From NCBI GenBank assembly GCA_003254925.1, contig QANZ01039462.1:187125-251124 (forward strand): 64,000 nucleotides of DNA. Direction: 5' to 3'. The stretch comes from Chamaecrista fasciculata (taxonomy: Eukaryota > Streptophyta > Magnoliopsida > Fabales > Fabaceae). Of this stretch, positions 10,774 through 24,910 are shown one piece after another (the stretch's first letter is position 1; every line of letters starts with the position of its first letter). The translations under genes and the position numbers were made by a program. The notes under the pieces are model-generated. The model was not told the origin of the DNA. It saw only the letters and a program-made list of their open reading frames with translations, and did no database searches.

Positions 10774-13265
10774 ATTTCAGGTTTCTTGAGGGGGGGAGGA
10801 GTGTGAGAAAGGCATTTGTCGGCTAAATAAAATAAAATATAAAAATAATTAATTAGAATTTGAGCAATGACCAGTGACAAAGATATTATATATTTATAAT
10901 AAGAGTATGAAGAAAATGCAAGATATACATGAGGGATTCATGGTGATTTGATCATACGATTTCTGATTTTCTAATTTAAATTCATCAGAACATCTCTTCC
11001 GTAAGTTTGTGATTGAAGAATCGTGTATAGTATATTGGATTTAGTCAAACAGGAAATTCTCTTCTGAAAAGAAAAAAAAATGTAAATTAAAACATAAGAA
11101 TATATATAAATATTTATTTTGATAAGTCTGTAAATATGTATTTTCTATGCTTCATGATCCTATTATTGTAAATGCAAACACATGTAATTTTCATAAAACA
11201 GCATGCATTCATGTTTACTTTGCATGCATGGGGAGAGAATTGCTAGATTTTAATAACGTTTTCCGCTTATAATTGGTGTTTTTGTGCGCAACATTATTGA
11301 ACTTTTTCTTTGACTATTTACATTTCATTATCATATTTTAACTTATTCATTTTGATCAAAAAAAAAATGTTAAATAAAAAAAATTGATTACATTAAAAAA
11401 ATTCAATTAATTACATTAAAAAAAATGCATCAGATTGCTTGATTCTGCATTCTGTGGCTATCATGGCGGCTGAAGCCTGAGGAAGAGGAAGAAGTGTAAT
11501 TGAAAGTGCAAGAAATAAAAAAACAACAATATCTTTGTGTGGTTTGAAACAGTTAAATTAATTAAAGCAAGCAATTATATATGGACATGTAATTGTCCAC
11601 GTGTGGTGGGCATTGACGGCGTCACAATAAAACATTTGACAAGAAAGCTAAGGTTTGGAGAATAACAACCGTAGAAATGTTGTAATACATGCATATTATA
11701 TGACATTGGAAAATCGGGAAGTAGGAAGAATTGTGTGAGAATGAAGCAAGAGTGTGAAGGAGAGACGTGGGAATTTAGAGTCACTAGCATGTGCAGAAGC
11801 TAGTTTACAGAATAAGCAAGAGTGGACTTTGCCTAAAGGAAATTAATTTTCAATCATTTTGCTCATTCATTTGTCAACAACAACAACCATGACTTCATAC
11901 TATACAATCATAAATTTCTTGTAACAACGGGATTGAATAATTGAAGCTAGCTAAGCTAGTATCTAATATGTTCACTGATGATTATGCTTCACCAACATAA
12001 AAGTGACTCCAATATTTGTCAGGGATATATGGGATTAAACGAAGGGAAAACCTTAGATATATGAATTGAAGTCGTTTAATTTTTGTTATCAAATTTAGTT
12101 TATCAATTTTGTAGGATGACACGCAAAATAAAATTTTAAAATATTAACCATGTGTGATTGGTGATAGTTGGGATTGAAAGATTCACTTAAATTATGACAA
12201 ATCAATTGTTAACGGGACATAATTTCGTTCATGTTTCTCACTATCAAATGGTTATAGGGGAGTTTCACACACAAAAATTGAAGCTTATGAGTTTATTTAT
12301 CAAAATTGAAATATGAAGAAGGTTTTGTACAGAAGATATTATGTTTAGTTTAAGGTTTTTATTTTTATTTTTTTCTTTTTGGCAATTTCGTTCTCTTTAT
12401 ATTATCCTTCTATAATTTACCATGCGTAAGTCATATATCTTTTTTTTTTTGGTATACCATACATATTTTTAACAGTGAACTCAATAGCAAAATATAAAGA
12501 TAATTGTTAAAAGAATATCTTGCGAATATCATTGACACGTTAATGTCAATATGTAATTTTCAGTTAGCTTATTATTATATGTAACAGCTCCTAAAAATAC
12601 ATTGAATTTGAAACCTTAAAACAACGGTTGGGGTCTTGTTAGTTTTTCAATAATATACTAGAATAATAATGCTATTGCATTTTAGTAGACCCTTGCATAT
12701 CATCCCAAAAGTCTTTACTAGTATCATCATGGAACATAAGAGATTAAAAGTCCACTTTATTCTTTATAGTTTGATATTCTCTGCATATGTTAAATTTTCT
12801 TTATCTTGGTATGTTTTAGGTTGATTCAAAGAAACAAAATGATATATAACTACATAATTCACACACTGAAAAATGCTTATGCATATGATATAGATTATAG
12901 ATTACTTGTGTGTGACAATGTTTCTTGATTCATATTATAGAATAGACTATTTTGGCCAAAAATATTACAGAATAGAGTACAGGTATATATACCTATTATT
13001 TTTCTTATGCATAAATATGTTACCTACAAGTAAACTTTGGCTCTTCAAAATAGATCATTTAACTTGATTTGGGAATTACAAGGAAAGAAGAAAGAAAAAA
13101 CTTCGAAAGCTTTAACTTTTGTTTTCCCCAAAAAATAAAATTGATTTGACTATATATCCCTTGAATGAATGATAATATCTAGACTTGTATAATCCAACAC
13201 AAGATAAACCTGACTGAAGATAATATATGATCTTCATACCCTAAAACCTAATTAGTTGTAATTTT
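10774..13265. other. Intergenic: pectinesterase promoter side and phosphofructokinase 3' side
   Basis: AT-rich, with no coding region that stands out on either strand. It should contain the distal promoter of the pectinesterase and, next to 13265, the 3' UTR of the phosphofructokinase. I saw no clear transposon ends. Confidence 0.4.
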
Positions 13266-16200
13266 TCATGTATGTGCTTCCTTAACTGTATCTTTGTCAA
13301 CTCTTTCTGGAGTCAAATCATCATATGTCAAAAAACCTGGTTGGTTTGTTGATGCAAGAAGCCTAGCCCACATACGATCTGTCAGCTGCACTGTATTTGT
13401 CTTCTCAGTCACACGCTGCACAACAAGAAGTTAAAATCACCACTTTGAGTGCATAGTGAATCAGATAGATAGTAAAAATAAAGTTGAGAAAATGGTTTCC
13501 ACGTAGTCATACACACTCTCCATGGAAAATCACTAGCCAAAGCATATTTATTAAAATACCTTTTTACTCTATAAAAACACAGTTATGATGATGAGAAATT
13601 AAAAACAGTACTAGGCATTATGATAATTTGATATAACCAGTGATCACTTGCATCTTGCAAAGCCCTTAAAGTGGTGTCATCTTTATGATTTTCTTTAGGC
13701 TAGATTGCATTACACAAAATCTCCTGGACTATGCAAAGTGACAAAAGACCCTTTGAATTTTTCATTTTGTACAGATAACCCTTTTTTGTCAAAATTCTCA
13801 TCGACAAAAAATTGGTCTTTTGTCACTTTTTTTGCACATTTCTTTATAAGGTTTTGAGAGTCAGTAAGCATCCTTGTTGTAGTAATTACTCATAGAACCA
13901 TTAAAATGGTGTCATGTGATCCAACTTGTTGTAAACCACTGTGATTGGAACAAAATGCATGGGAATGGTGTTAACGGGATAGTTAAGGCCTTAAGGGCCT
14001 CTTGTAGCTTCTAGATTATGGATATTTCTCTCAAAAACCAATCGTAGATAAGTGTCTACTTTCTGGAAAAACGCAATCTATGAGTGTAGCAGAGCTGCAT
14101 GGCGAAACAAACCATACAAAATATTAAAGTGGTGAACAACTAAGTATGTCTTTACAGTTTTTTTATGACAATTAGAAAGAAACTTATTTGTGGTTTTTTT
14201 TTCCAAATAGAACAAGACCTGTCATTGACGTTAATTTTAATAATGAAAAATAATTTACTCAAATTAAACGTGAGTAAACAGGAAGATAAATTTAACCACT
14301 TACAGCAATTGGAATATAAGCATGTTTACTGTTCACAGGTCCAACTGTGAACCCAGTGAACCCCGCCATAGCCCCATGAACGGCACCATGAGCCAGAAGA
14401 GTGCAGTAAATATTGTCCGATGCATTACTTGGAATTGCTCGAATCATGTATGTCGGATCTGTCAGGAAAAACACAGAAGAAAATCTGATGATGAATTTTG
14501 TTAGAAGTAGTCGACAACCCTTGTTATGACCTGAAACTAATTCATAACCATTAAAGTTTTCTAATATTAGATTCAACCACATGATTACTTGTCTTGAGAT
14601 TGCTTTATCAAGTTATTATTATCAGAAAAAAAGTAGTTAAGTGATTTCCTATCCTTAAAAAAATTCAAGAAAGAAAAGATTAATGGGCAACTTGTGAACT
14701 TACCTATATATTTCATATTTATAGCCATTTTCCGAACCTCTGTGAAATGATCCTGTGACATTGTATGTGGATTAATGAAATTGGATTACTAACGAAAAAA
14801 GAGGCAAAGTAATGCTCATAGCCTCTTGATAAATAAAACAAGAGTCCCACAAAACATAGAAATCATAGCATAGTAGCAAAAATCCTCAATCAAGAAGATA
14901 GTGGAAAACAAAGAATACTTCAGATTCTAAGGTCAAGGCTCCAACACATTCATCAATTCCTTATGTGAATTTTAATCATACTGTTGCAACTTCTTCCAAA
15001 ATACGGAACATAAAAGACTATTAATAAAACAGAACTAGAGTTAGAAAGGGAATTGAGATCCAGTTAAATAGTGTAATAGTTTAGAAGAAAGAAAAATTTA
15101 ACTTGAAGGACGATGCTATTTTTTATTATTATTGCTATTTTTTCAATCTAACAGAAGAATGCATTAGGAGTTAATCTTATGGTAAGATCATGGTTGTTAA
15201 GACGATCAAATCATCAACTATGGAAAAAATTAATAACTCCTGCACTGTCTAGTCCTATAAATTCTAATCCCTCAAAGGTTTAAGTTACTAGAAATATCTT
15301 CTGAAAAAGATATCTGTTAGAGGGGAAACCAAGAATGCAAGGAACAAAAGTGAAGAAGTTGCACCATACTTTGATCTTTTGGGATAACCATGGACCAACA
15401 TCAAGAAGCAGCCTGTTTCCAGATGCATCCTTCTCTTGTCCTGGGCGCATGTCGGCAGCAACGTATTCCTGACCAGCACCTTCTGCCACCACAATAACTA
15501 AATGCCCATTTTCTTTTAGCCTTTCTTCAATAAAGTTAAAAAGCCCACCCTTTCCTTCCAAATAAAATGGGGACTCCGGAATCAAGCAGCAATCCTGTTA
15601 CAACTCATACATGATTAGTAGTGTTATTTCTTTTCCCTTTTTTCTTGATTAACTTTGATAGAGATAGAGGAAAGGATGGCAAGGCATGTCGGGACAAGTC
15701 ATCACCCAAAAGAAACTAGAAGAATGACTTGTATTAAAAAGACTATAATAACTAAAGGTAGGCACAAGTAGCTGCTTGTCTTCTGGCCTTGAGTTCTGCC
15801 ATCAAATTTGTTTTAATTTTACCCTAAATTTCAAGGGCTACATTTCACGCTTCTGGCAAAAGATATTGAATAATTGACATATCATCTATCCAATTTATTT
15901 ATGACTTGAAATGAGAATTTTACAGAGATAATATGACCAATTCAAAAAACTTTTGACAATGATAAAGGAATTCTGAGATTGAGTAAAGGACTTACCACAT
16001 CTCGACTTGCCAAAGTTGCATACATAGCGATGAAACCTGCAGATGGAAAATTGCAAATATAATGCTACAAATATAAATGAGATGCTTAAATATCTGATAC
16101 CAATACATCGTGCATCATATAAAGTATTGATTCTATATTATGTTAAAACAGTTTTGAATTTAGAAATTAAAAAAGAAAGATATTCAGAAAATGCAAAATA

Positions 16201-19200
16201 AAGCATCTGTTAGCACTATTACCACTATATCTGCCCATTAGTTTAACAATTCCAACTCCATTTTCAACACTTTCAACCTCCACATGCGCAGCATTAATAG
16301 CTCTTTGAGCTTCTTCAACAGCAGTATCAAATCCGAAAGATTTGTCTATAACCTGAACCCAAACAAGGAAAGGAATATATAAAGAACGCTGATCACTGAT
16401 CTTTCTCTCTCTGGACAACTGTCGACAACTAAATTAGTGTAAAGAATATTGGAATTAATGTGAATTATTCTAACCATAGTTTGTATGCTATCTATACAAG
16501 TGGTTAAATGATTCCCACGTTTTGTGCACTTTAGAGTACTATCTTTTATATAGTCTCATTAATCATGTCGAATCAAGTGTGAATAATAGGTCAGCTATAT
16601 ATTCTAAAGTCCCACATTGCTTTCATTAAACATTGCACACTCCTTTACTCTTTATTTTTACATATAGTAGAGCACAATCATACTTCCTTATACCATTCAC
16701 TTTGGACTCTTGCATCATCCATATAGCATCATGTCTGCTATTCAAGATTCCTAGTGGTTGGTCTTAGAGAACTGTGTCTTGTACTTTATAAGAACTTAAA
16801 AACATATATGGACCACAAAATTATAAATGTAACTATCTCTTGGATAGGTTATCAAGCATATAACTAAAGAAATTTGACATGAGCTCAACCTTTATGAAGC
16901 TCCCACCAGAGAGCAGAAAACAGTATAGTCAAATTCTAATATAAACAAATAATCCAAATTTAATATAAAAATTAAAATTTATCAGAAACACCATTTACTT
17001 CTACTTATTCCATGCCATTAAAAATTCCTCCATCACTGTAAGCACAAATCTGCACCAACAACGTACACAGAAAAACACAAAAAATTTACAGAAATTGCTG
17101 TTTAACTCCAAAAACTCTTACTGTTGTTCTAGGTAAGAATTACAAGATAAAACTTTGACAAAATTATACAGAAAACATTACATTTGTCAACTCAAGTCTC
17201 AAAAAAGTAATGGGTTATGGTTTAATAAACAGAGTTCAAGGAAGTGATCAAAACAAACGAATTTGTCCTAAGCATAATTTTCTCCAACAAAAGAATGGAT
17301 ACATGTCAGCAATATGGAAAATTCAGCAAAATAACCTAATTAGAATACATAGCTATGGATTCAAAATTTTCATGTGCACAAAAATTAAGAATGTATAATT
17401 AACTTACCGCAATATCATTATCTATTGTCTTTGGAATTCCAGCAACTGCCACTTGAAGACCGCGGTTTTTAACTTCCTTCACAACAGTATGCCCATATTA
17501 CTTCATAACACAACGGAGATGTATGAATGAACAATTAAAGATTTGAAAGTAAGAAGTTTTATCAGTCAAGAGGAAACAGTTACCTCATATATGAGTGCAG
17601 CTCCTTTCTGGGTACCATCACCTCCAATAATGTATACCTGACAAACACAGATCAGTTCAATATTCCCCTTGATTTAGGAATTTTGTCCATAAACAATATT
17701 AAGTAAAGCTATCAAGGTAGTGAAGGATAATTAACAAATAATCACCTGATTTATTCCTCTGTCTTGAATGTTATCAACTATCTTGTGGGTATCATGTCCT
17801 CCTCGAGACGTGCGAAGAAAGGTGCCACCACGTTTATGGATATTATCAACCACTCTAGGAGACAATGTCAAGGTATTTTTTGAATAAAATCCTCTATATC
17901 CTCCCTGAATTATTTTCAACAGCATTATGGTTACGAGAACTTAAGTACTAACACAACAAAGAAAGAACTCTAGAAGTTAAGCAAAGAGTCTTAGTTATTA
18001 ATTATGATTATCTTCAAGTTTAATCTTTATTAGAAATAAAAAGAATTACAAGAAAGGAAGATAAGCACAAGTTTGTTTTCTAGTTAGGGGCTGCTACAAT
18101 GTTAAAGCTTTTCTTCATGCACCACATTTCTGTTCTTATCCTGAACTCTACAAAGCAATACTAAACTGGTATCACAACTTGATATTGATTTTTAACCCCC
18201 CAAACAAAAACTAGATATTGATTGCAGATTCGTAGACCAGATCTATCTCCTGATATGTGCGTTCTGTGTGAATCTAATCCAAAACCAGCTGCCCATTCAT
18301 TTATTAATTCCTCGCAGCCACTTCCATTTGAAATTTTTCAGTCAATCCAGGTGTGTCCTCTGATTTTCAAGAAGTCTTTTTTAATTAGCTTTTGGATATA
18401 TGGATGAAATAAGAAAGCTAGAATCTATGGCAATATGCCACCTATGCTATTCTTTGATGAATTTTTTTGTGGACTGGGAATGTTTTAATGACCTTCCATT
18501 GGTGTTCTGCCCATGGTATCTCTAAGGGAGTTTCTCTTATTGATATGCAAAGGGGTTGGAAAGTCTCACTGTTTTGATGGTCTGGTAAGTATATACTCTA
18601 TTTTCCTGTAGCAAATGAACATAGATGATAATAGATCAAAAAGTTGGAAACCAGAACTAATGCACCACGCCATAATATTATTTTTAAGAGACTATTTTTT
18701 GAGCAACAAACATTCACTTAGCAAAAGCAGAGGACATTAATGAAAGTTTGATACTGTTTTCAATAAGATCACCTCGATTCCAAGTATATTCTCCACACCA
18801 TACATGTAGTTCAATCCACATACAATTTCCCTAATCACTGTATTGATTCCTGGGCATAATCCACCACAAGTCACTATGCAAGCACGAACATCTTCTGACT
18901 TGAAATAAACCTAGTATTCAAATAGAGTAATAGACCACTATTAGTTTCAACTTTCAAAAGATTAAAAATGGATAATAGTATGTGTTTATACCTTTTCTCG
19001 AGGTCCAGCACGTCGGAAATGAACTCCTCTAGGACTGTCTTTTTGAATTACGATCTGGAGAGGGTGCATGGTAAGACAAAATAGACATAAAGAGAAAGAT
19101 AAAAACATTCATATAGAAGCAGGAGAAAGATTGTTTCTCTTACATTTTGTGCTACCGCATCTTCTGGGCTCACAAAAGTTTTCCTGACAATCCCCCCCCA

Positions 19201-21056
19201 AAAAAAAGTTTTAGTTTGTGAAGACTATAAGAAAGAAAATGTCTGAGTACAAGAAAAAACCATCAGACATGAACTTTAAAATTAAAAAGCAAAACCACAA
19301 ATTAATTCCTAAAAAACTTTTTAAAAAATGGACTCACTTGACAACTGCATAAGCTTGGCTTTTTTGCAATGGATTTGGGTATGACTGCAAAAAAGGAAGA
19401 AACGCTTTAAGCATTATGAATCAGATAAATAGTGAGAATATGGAAAGGCAAAAGAATCATCTCTATCAAAAAGGAAAAAAGAGAGAAATGGAAAGACTCT
19501 CAATGCATCCCCAGCTTCTTCCAGCTACACATGCTCTGCTATGTGCCATGTTTTAGTGCATATTTAGCAAAACGGGTATAAGTTATAGATTTACCATATC
19601 TAAACGTAAAACTATTACATATAAATGTACAGTATCATAGTTAAAAATGCTAAAGAACAACATTAGCAACTGATCCCCTCCATAATTCTACAGTAGTTGC
19701 CATTTTCATATTCTCGTTATAGAATCCCTCTACTATAGTATTATTTTCTTTCTAAAATGAACTTTTGTCCCATTAACAGTAGGCACAGCCACACAGGTCC
19801 AATTACAGCATCTTCCTTCTTTTCCCCCTTTGCCTATTCTCTTGTAATTTGTAACCAAAGCAGATCCATATCATCTTGAAAACTCATCCCTTTGCTTTCA
19901 GTAAGGTTCTAGTTTGGGATAATCATACTGTACATGCTTCTGCATGCAAATCTTTACTAAGATCAAATACATGAACCAAAGGAACAATGTTTTATGAAAC
20001 ACTTCTTTTCCTTCTTATAGATTTTATTACAGGTCTCCCAGTGAAAAACACCGATGTTTCAGATGCTTCTTCCTTAATTATTAGGATTAACTCATTAGAG
20101 ACAATTCAAACACTAGGTTCATGATAGGTAATTTAAATTTTACTGTGTATTTTGGTTAACAGCCATTAAAACTGAAGATTTATGTTCTACATTATTAATC
20201 CATTGAAAATTTTAAATGGCAATATCTTAAGTTTCTGCGAGTTTATACTATTTACAAACAGAGGAAGGCTATATCAATCCAAATCCTCTCACAGAACAAG
20301 CTATCAGCCAAAGGCAAGTGCAATTAACTCAATCGAAAAGCTAATTGACAAGTGTAATTAAGTCAATCAAAAAGTTGAAGAAATTGCCCACTAGAGTAAG
20401 AAATGTCCATTCAACTCCAATGAATTTATTTCACTATAATGACATTCACATTCTACCTGTATCCTTCGCATCTCTATATTAGAGTTGCCAAAATATTTCA
20501 TTTCTCACTAATTAGCAAGTTGGAGATAATCTATATGTATATGTGTAGTATAGTTGAATCATAAAAAACTTAGCATATCAGCAGATCAATGTATATACTG
20601 TGATGTACTCTAAAGCTAACACTTGAATTTGAACACCAACATATTCATCACAGAATCAGAAACTAGATTAATCTAAATGATTACATATCAGACAAATCAA
20701 ACTCAATCACCAACATATTCAATGAAAAATACTGCACAATATATATATATATAAACCAGTACCTGTAAATTGGGAAGGAAAGTAGTCAAGTGTGGAACGT
20801 CTTCTAGCACAAAACCGTTATTCTGCCCTTGACTTGAACTCTGTGCAGCTCTTACCACACGATTCTTTTGGCGGGAAAGCGAAGACTTACGGAGGAAGAT
20901 TCTGGATTGGGAACCCAAATCCGGTGAGAATCTCGGCGATCTCAACGTGTTTGGTTGGAGGGAAAGTTGAGGGGAAAATGGAGAATAAGAGGGGTAAAAT
21001 GAAGAAGGGATTTGACTCATTTTAGAGAAAGAAGAGGAGGCGATTGAAAGATCCAT
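13266..21056 (-). CDS. PFK2: ATP-dependent 6-phosphofructokinase, PFK2-like, with a plastid-type N-terminal extension
   Basis: Fourteen coding exons: 21056-20763, 19384-19338, 19183-19144, 19054-18992, 18910-18773, 17904-17746, 17637-17584, 17476-17408, 16352-16223, 16036-15996, 15594-15370, 14752-14704, 14458-14304, 13415-13266. All junctions are GT-AG and the frame closes to 537 residues. The enzyme phosphorylates fructose 6-phosphate at C1 in glycolysis. Visible motifs are GGLCPG (164-169), GGDGT (252-256, the ATP-type signature), PKTIDND (280-286, catalytic Asp), MGRYSG (327-332) and PESPF (351-355). The wording of the core is closest to plant PFK2-type enzymes, from memory. The first ~75 residues are rich in Ser/Pro/Arg and end near VVRAAQSSS, like a chloroplast transit peptide, so a plastid location is inferred. 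The symbol is tentative. Confidence 0.93.
13716..13852. mobile_element. Small foldback insertion in phosphofructokinase intron 13
   Basis: The ends are inverted (GCAAAGTGACAAAAGACC against GGTCTTTTGTCACTTTTTTTGC). The segment is missing at the corresponding place of the inverted pseudogene copy (about 5385-5400), which supports insertion after the duplication. The family is unknown, and no target duplication was resolved. Confidence 0.5.
18222..18590 (+). mobile_element. Remnant of a LINE reverse-transcriptase C-terminal (zf-RVT) region in phosphofructokinase intron 5
   Basis: The + strand reads [24 protein letters not shown], which resembles the zinc-binding domain (CxxC...H) after the reverse transcriptase of plant L1-type retrotransposons. 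Further degenerate in-family words (a Trp-rich stretch near 18470-18530) follow with stops and frame changes. It is a short dead fragment. The assignment rests on motif memory only. Confidence 0.45.
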
Positions 21057-21802
21057 ATCGAAGCGATGGCTAGAATTAGATCGTAAAATGGTTTTTTACA
21101 AGTGTACCTATGAACAAAGGAGAGATTTGAGAGTAAGGAGTTCCGTTAAGAAACGAAAAACAGTTTTTTTTTTTTTCTTTGGGTTTCTGGAAGAATGAAA
21201 TGTAGGAAATTTCTTGGAATTTACTTATCTCCCATTGTTCTTTTTTGACTGAAGAGTTAATTTTGAAACCCTAAAGAAGAAAAAGGCATTTGAATTCATG
21301 AATTCTCTCTTGGTTTCCTAATTGATCCTGTTTAAAATTGAAAGTCACCACCACCACCACCATGGTTGTGTTGCTAGCTCCTTCTGGAATCTCGGACATT
21401 GTCGTCGTCAACCTCCCTATATATTTCAACATCATTGTCATTATTATCTCACCAAACTTCCTGATTTGGTAAATTACGAATGAAGAGTAATAGAGATTTT
21501 TTTTTTTTCTCCCACAAAAGAGGGAGAGACGTATTTTATTTTATTTTTTCTTTTTACTTGGGAGGGAATAAATATATGAGAACATGAGACGTTGACTATA
21601 ATTAGCTGAATAAATTTAGGGCATTTATAACTTTCCACAAATTTGAGTGTGACAATCTCAAATATTTTTTTCTTGTCGATTACTAGGAGTTAAGATAGAT
21701 TTCTTTCTCAGGCCAAAAAAAAAAAAAGATAGATTTCTTTCTCGTGATGGCGGTTACTATAATGGCGGCTATTTTCGTCATAATGCATGATTTTAATTTT
21801 TA

Positions 21803-22310
21803 GGGTAAATTACAAAATAGGGTCCTGTGGTTTGGCCCTGTTTCAGATAGGGTACATGTGGTTTGAAAAGTTTCAAATTGGGGCCTGAGGTTAACTCCGT
21901 TTGCAAAATAGGGTCTAGGTGGTTTTGACTGTCAAAAAACTAACGGTGCACGTGATAATTTGCCTAACAATCTCAGGGTCTTTAGTTAAAATACTATTTT
22001 AAGACCCTAACTATTTTTAACCAACGCAAAAATAGTATTTTAAAATAGTATTTTAACATGACGACGTAAGAAATAGGGATTCAAACGCAAAAAAATTAAT
22101 AGTTAGGGTCTTAAAATAGTATTTTAACTAAAGACCCTGAGATTGTTAGGCAAATTATCATGTGCACCGTTAGTTTTTTGACGGTCAAAACCACCTAGAC
22201 CCTATTTTGCAAACGGAGTTAACCTCAGGCCCCAATTTGAAACTTTTCAAACCACATGTACCCTATCTGAAATAGGGCCAAACCACAGGACCCTATTTTG
22301 TAATTTACCC
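21803..22310. mobile_element. Non-autonomous MULE-like element with ~200-bp inverted ends
   Basis: The ends GGGTAAATTAC... and ...GTAATTTACCC are near-perfect inverted repeats covering almost the whole element. A perfect 9-bp duplication (TAATTTTTA at 21794-21802 and 22311-22319) flanks it, the hallmark of Mutator-type transposition. There is no coding capacity. Its ends are the same family as those of the element at 35549-36323. Confidence 0.88.
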
Positions 22311-22324
22311 TAATTTTTAAGGAT

Positions 22325-23205
22325 GGATCCAGTGGACTGGGTTTTATGAAAATGGATCCCCTGAAATTCCTTCCCTAAAATTATCATGAAATTGCTTCAA
22401 TCAAAGCCATTCACGTAATCCAATCATTGTTTTTCTGCCACGTCACACAACAGTGCTTTTTTTTTCTTTTTCTTTTTCTGTTCTTCCCAATTCCCAAAGT
22501 ACCCTTTTTATCTTCTTCCTCATCTCTGCAACTCCTCTTCTACGCTAAGTCGCTAACACATATTTTGGTTTGGCCATCTTCCATTAAAGTTTTCATTTGT
22601 TAATTAGAAAAACAACAAAATATTACTGGAACTTAAAAATCATAAGCTTCCCATTCTTTGGGATAAAATAATAATAACAATAAATCCCATCCATTAAACT
22701 TGAGAGGCACGTAACTATTTTATCTGCTGGAGAAACAATCCAGAATATTATCAAGTCCTATACTTATATTTCTCCCAAAAATCAAAAGCGAAATCACTAA
22801 TTGCATAAAAATACAAAAATTAATGTAAAATGAAGAACCCTAAAAAAGTAGATCCAAATGGCCAAAGGAAGTCCAATTAATTGCAGGAGATGAATGCAAG
22901 ACACTTTATATATTTCATTATTATTAGGAATTCTTTATTATTGTTGCTATGAGAGGACACAGGATAAATTGTATAACTGAAGATGGCCAAAACCAAAATA
23001 TGCTAAGTGTAAAAGCTGAAGAGATGAAGAAGAAGATAGGAAAGGTACGTTGGGAAGAACAAAAAAAAGAAAAAGAAAAAATAAAGGTGTGATGTGGCAA
23101 AACAACAATGGTTGGATTATATGAATGGCTTGGATTAAAGGAATTTTATGGTAATTTCAAGGATGGAAAGTTCAGGCGATCCGCTTTCGGGTTTTATTGC
23201 ATTAT
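22325..23205. mobile_element. Terminal-inverted-repeat element
   Basis: 22360-22510 and 23040-23165 are inverted copies. The shared stretch includes 'AAGCCATTCA..TAATCCAA.CATTGTT', the GCCAC.TCACAC region and the CT-rich tract. The outer limits, near GGATCC.. and ..GGATCG, are blurred. No clear target duplication or gene was seen. Confidence 0.5.
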
Positions 23206-23212
23206 CCATGTA

Positions 23213-23305
23213 GCGTGAAACCAAAAACTCAAAACGCAATGTTTTAATAAAATGAAAACACTGCATTTTGTTTGATGAATCAAAAATAGTGTTTCTGGTT
23301 TCACA
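23213..23305. repeat. Short inverted repeat (hairpin)
   Basis: GTGAAACCA...GTTTT and its reverse partner ...GTTTCTGGTTTCAC form a ~90-bp imperfect palindrome directly beyond the right end of the preceding element. It may be a separate foldback MITE. Confidence 0.4.
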
Positions 23306-24859
23306 TAACAGGGACACTCCAATGAATCCATTGTCGGTGATTTTGATTATTGTCTCTCCTCTCCTCTTGTGGTGTGAAATTTTCTTTTCTACTGTTATTG
23401 CAATATAGAAAATTTAACTACGATATAGGAGAATTTTCTCTTTGAAAATCATTGATGATTTTTATTTAAATAAGTTCTTCAATTTCTACTTGTGATTTGA
23501 ATAGATTGTAGAGCGAGTCTTTCCTTCTTAAAAAAAAACTTGTTTGAAAAGTGAGGAACTTCTATCTCACTTTTTTTCTTTGGAGGATTTGGGTTATTAT
23601 TTTTATTAGAATTTTCTCCATTATGACTTCAAGATTAATATGGATGGATCTTGCAATATAAAGGAGTTTGTTGGTGGTTTTAGTAGTTGTTGGGAATATA
23701 GCATTTTCATAGATGACAATATGCATTTATTTATTGCACTTTCATCAATTTATGTTTATGATATGGACAGATTTACGAACCTTTTTTGGATTGTAAAGGG
23801 TGGAGCCAAGAGGATGTGCCTAAAGGTTTTGATTCATCTGCCCCATTCTCATTATTTGGTATTTGATATTGCAATTTCACTATTAACTCTTCTACATATA
23901 TTGTTGATGTTCAATTTCCTATTGGCTTAGGATAATTTTTTTATGATGCATTAAAAAAAATTGTGTTTCTAAAAAAGATAGTTGTAACTTTTGTAACAAT
24001 TTTCTTAAGTTAACTGGTAATTCCTTGAAGCAATGCTGATTAAGATGGGTTTTTTTTTGCTTATTTTGTCCAACTCGTGATGCAATTTGTTTCTAGTGAA
24101 GCAATATGAAAGGAGGCAAGTGATCAAAGCAATAATATTATATGAATCAAGGGGTGGAAATAAGTAAACATGCTTTACAAGAGGAGTTGTTGGATGCGAT
24201 GATATAAGTCTCATGTGCTGGGATCATTTATTCATCGCAAGGAGCATCCTGTTGTAAATAAGTCAAAGTCAATTATTGAATGTGTTAAATTAAGCCCACG
24301 TTGTTTGCATCAAAAGAGTTTGGAGTGTGTATATATATATATATAAAGTTGTGATATGAGGGAAGTAAATGGACCAAGTGGAAGGTGGGCCTCGCACATA
24401 TAGAATTGGCTGTGAGACTGGTGTCTTTTTTTAAAAAAATATTTTATTAATTATGTTAATTATTAAATGTTATTTAACCTGTCTTTAAAGCTTATCTTAA
24501 AAACCTATTTTTTGGCTTCTCGAAAATGAACCTGGCAAACTTGGTCAATAGAGTCGTTGCATGATGTTGGCTAATGTTACCGAGTTTCATGGGCACTGAG
24601 CATGTTAACGTTGGAGGGTCGAAGTTAATTAATAATTAACAAAACCCCGATTATACTTCGATTCTCTATGTTTGTATTTTTCGTAAGCCTCTTTAATCTT
24701 GTGAGAGTGTCGATTTCTAATAAGTGGAATATCGAAATATCTCTTAAGGACAGTGTTCTAGAGACGCGACTCGAAATTTTTGTATGCAATCCCCAACACA
24801 TCCAACGTGGACAATATATATATAGTAGCACATGAGGAGTATGTGACAGTAATGTTTGT

Positions 24860-24910
<51 letters not shown>

